Source of the DNA: Sphacelaria rigidula
Taxonomy: Eukaryota; Phaeophyceae; Sphacelariales
DNA length: 30,449 bases
Assembly (NCBI GenBank): GCA_964200075.2
Contig: CAXNAA020000061.1
Coordinates: forward strand, 1-30,449
Direction of reading: 5' to 3'
The notes under the pieces were generated by a model. It did not search any database. It had not been told where the DNA came from and saw nothing but the letters and a program-made list of their open reading frames with translations. Position numbers and translations under genes: made by a program. This document shows, in pieces, positions 29,749-30,449 of this stretch. Position 1 is the stretch's first letter; each line of letters starts with the position of its first letter.

Positions 29749-29892
29749 CCCTTCAGTGTGAAGAACACGACGTATTCACAGCACTCCTGTCAGCCCCTCG
29801 GGTCGCTCGAGCGTTGCCGAGCTCGAGCTTCAATGCGCCACTAGCCCTTCCAGCAGAACACATTGATCGGGACGCGCTATCCTTTCGGTGCG
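29749..29892 (+). CDS. Candidate ankyrin-like exon of a following gene
   Basis: Between CTTTTGCAG (29748) and G|GTGTGT (29892/29893) lies a symmetric phase-1 block of 48 codons' length. Its peptide includes ALQCEEHDVFTALLSAPRV, similar in pattern to the SGDIDIVRAVLTQP helix of exon 1. It may mark a second ankyrin gene starting beyond the window, or a decayed duplicate. No start codon is assigned. Confidence 0.3.
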
Positions 29893-30342
29893 GTGTGTAC
29901 TTCGTCGGTCTACGATGTTGGATAGTGCAGCGCGTTGATTTCCTTTACTCCTGATGGGACTTGTGTTCCACAGACTCCTTCAACATGTTTACAGGGAAGT
30001 ATGGTGTTTCGCTGTTGCATAGTGCGGCATGACGACTTCGTATACTTGTGTTGGCCAAACGTCGCCATTTGTTCGTGTACATCACATCTCTCATTAAGTG
30101 TTGCTACTGAGATATATTTTCATGCCCCTTCCCTGTATGAAATAGAGACAAACATGTCTACGATGTCCACCAACACTCTGCCAAAATGGTTCGGTCGTTC
30201 CGGGTCCTAATGCCTGCCAAAATATGTCGCCTTGAGGTTGGGGTTGAAAACGCACTGCCCTAGGCCAACTTGAATGGGATGGACAAGGGTTTTCCAAAAC
30301 AATAGTTCTGGACACGTAGGCCCAAAAATCGAAAAGTCGAGT
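29893..30342. other. No recognisable feature
   Basis: Short frames on both strands without support. Could be intron or intergenic sequence. Confidence 0.4.
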
Positions 30343-30449
30343 TTCGAGGGGTGGGTGGGTGGGGAGGAGGGGGGGGGGGGGGGGGGGGGAGCCCCCCCGG
30401 TGGGCTCCCCTGTTGTTTGCCGGGGGGGGGGAGCGGAGGATGTGCGCGC
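30343..30449. repeat. G-rich low-complexity end with GC hairpin
   Basis: A long G run (30371-30389) leads into GGGGAGCCC (30386-30394) and its inverse GGGCTCCCC (30402-30410), a 9-bp hairpin with a 7-base loop, followed by another G run. It is likely a difficult-to-sequence region. Confidence 0.6.

Overview
The window looks like nuclear DNA of a eukaryote with a large, intron-rich, repeat-rich genome. Long open frames are scarce. Coding sense appears only as short blocks bounded by splice-like signals (pyrimidine tract plus CAG/TAG, then GT or GC donors). Long G/C homopolymers, LTR and TIR elements and a 10-N assembly gap are present. A multicellular alga or protist of the stramenopile or alveolate type (for example a brown alga or a chromerid) fits the mid-range base composition, introns of 0.3-3.3 kb and the 'DGMTLLMHAA'-style ankyrin repeats. 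The sequence alone does not settle the lineage, and no bacterial operon logic is visible.

Layout. 1-4.2 kb is repeat-rich: diverged direct repeats, long poly-G/poly-C runs around the gap, two tandem repeat families, a degenerate telomere-like CCCTAA block and a foldback element of about 510 bp. It also holds three weak candidate exons on the + strand (0.8-1.5 kb). 4.9-5.5 kb holds the first exon of a proline-rich, acidic-start protein on the - strand. 5.5-7.3 kb shows nothing I can name. 7.3-9.2 kb carries two copies of a minisatellite with higher-order structure; one copy is split by a 302-bp TIR element.

9,375-28,251 is one large + strand gene that I could assemble from 15 exons whose splice phases all agree, giving a model of about 752 residues. 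It has an N-terminal ankyrin region, largely one repeat per exon with phase-0 boundaries. A low-complexity insertion of about 145 residues splits one repeat. A charged helical linker follows, then three hydrophobic segments and a basic helical tail. At least one intron, and probably two or three, uses a GC donor. Introns of this gene host a 922-bp TIR element, a second foldback element and an antisense, heavily decayed Ty1/copia-type LTR retrotransposon (19,279-22,197) with recognisable LTRs, primer site, polypurine tract and reverse transcriptase/RNase H remnants.

28.26-29.6 kb, directly after the stop codon, is a mosaic of two repeat modules in the order A-B-B-A-B. A further ankyrin-like symmetric exon candidate lies at 29,749-29,892, and the window ends in a G-rich run with a GC hairpin.

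The main result is the ankyrin/membrane gene model. The mobile and repeat elements explain most of the remaining sequence. All gene functions are inferred from motifs only.
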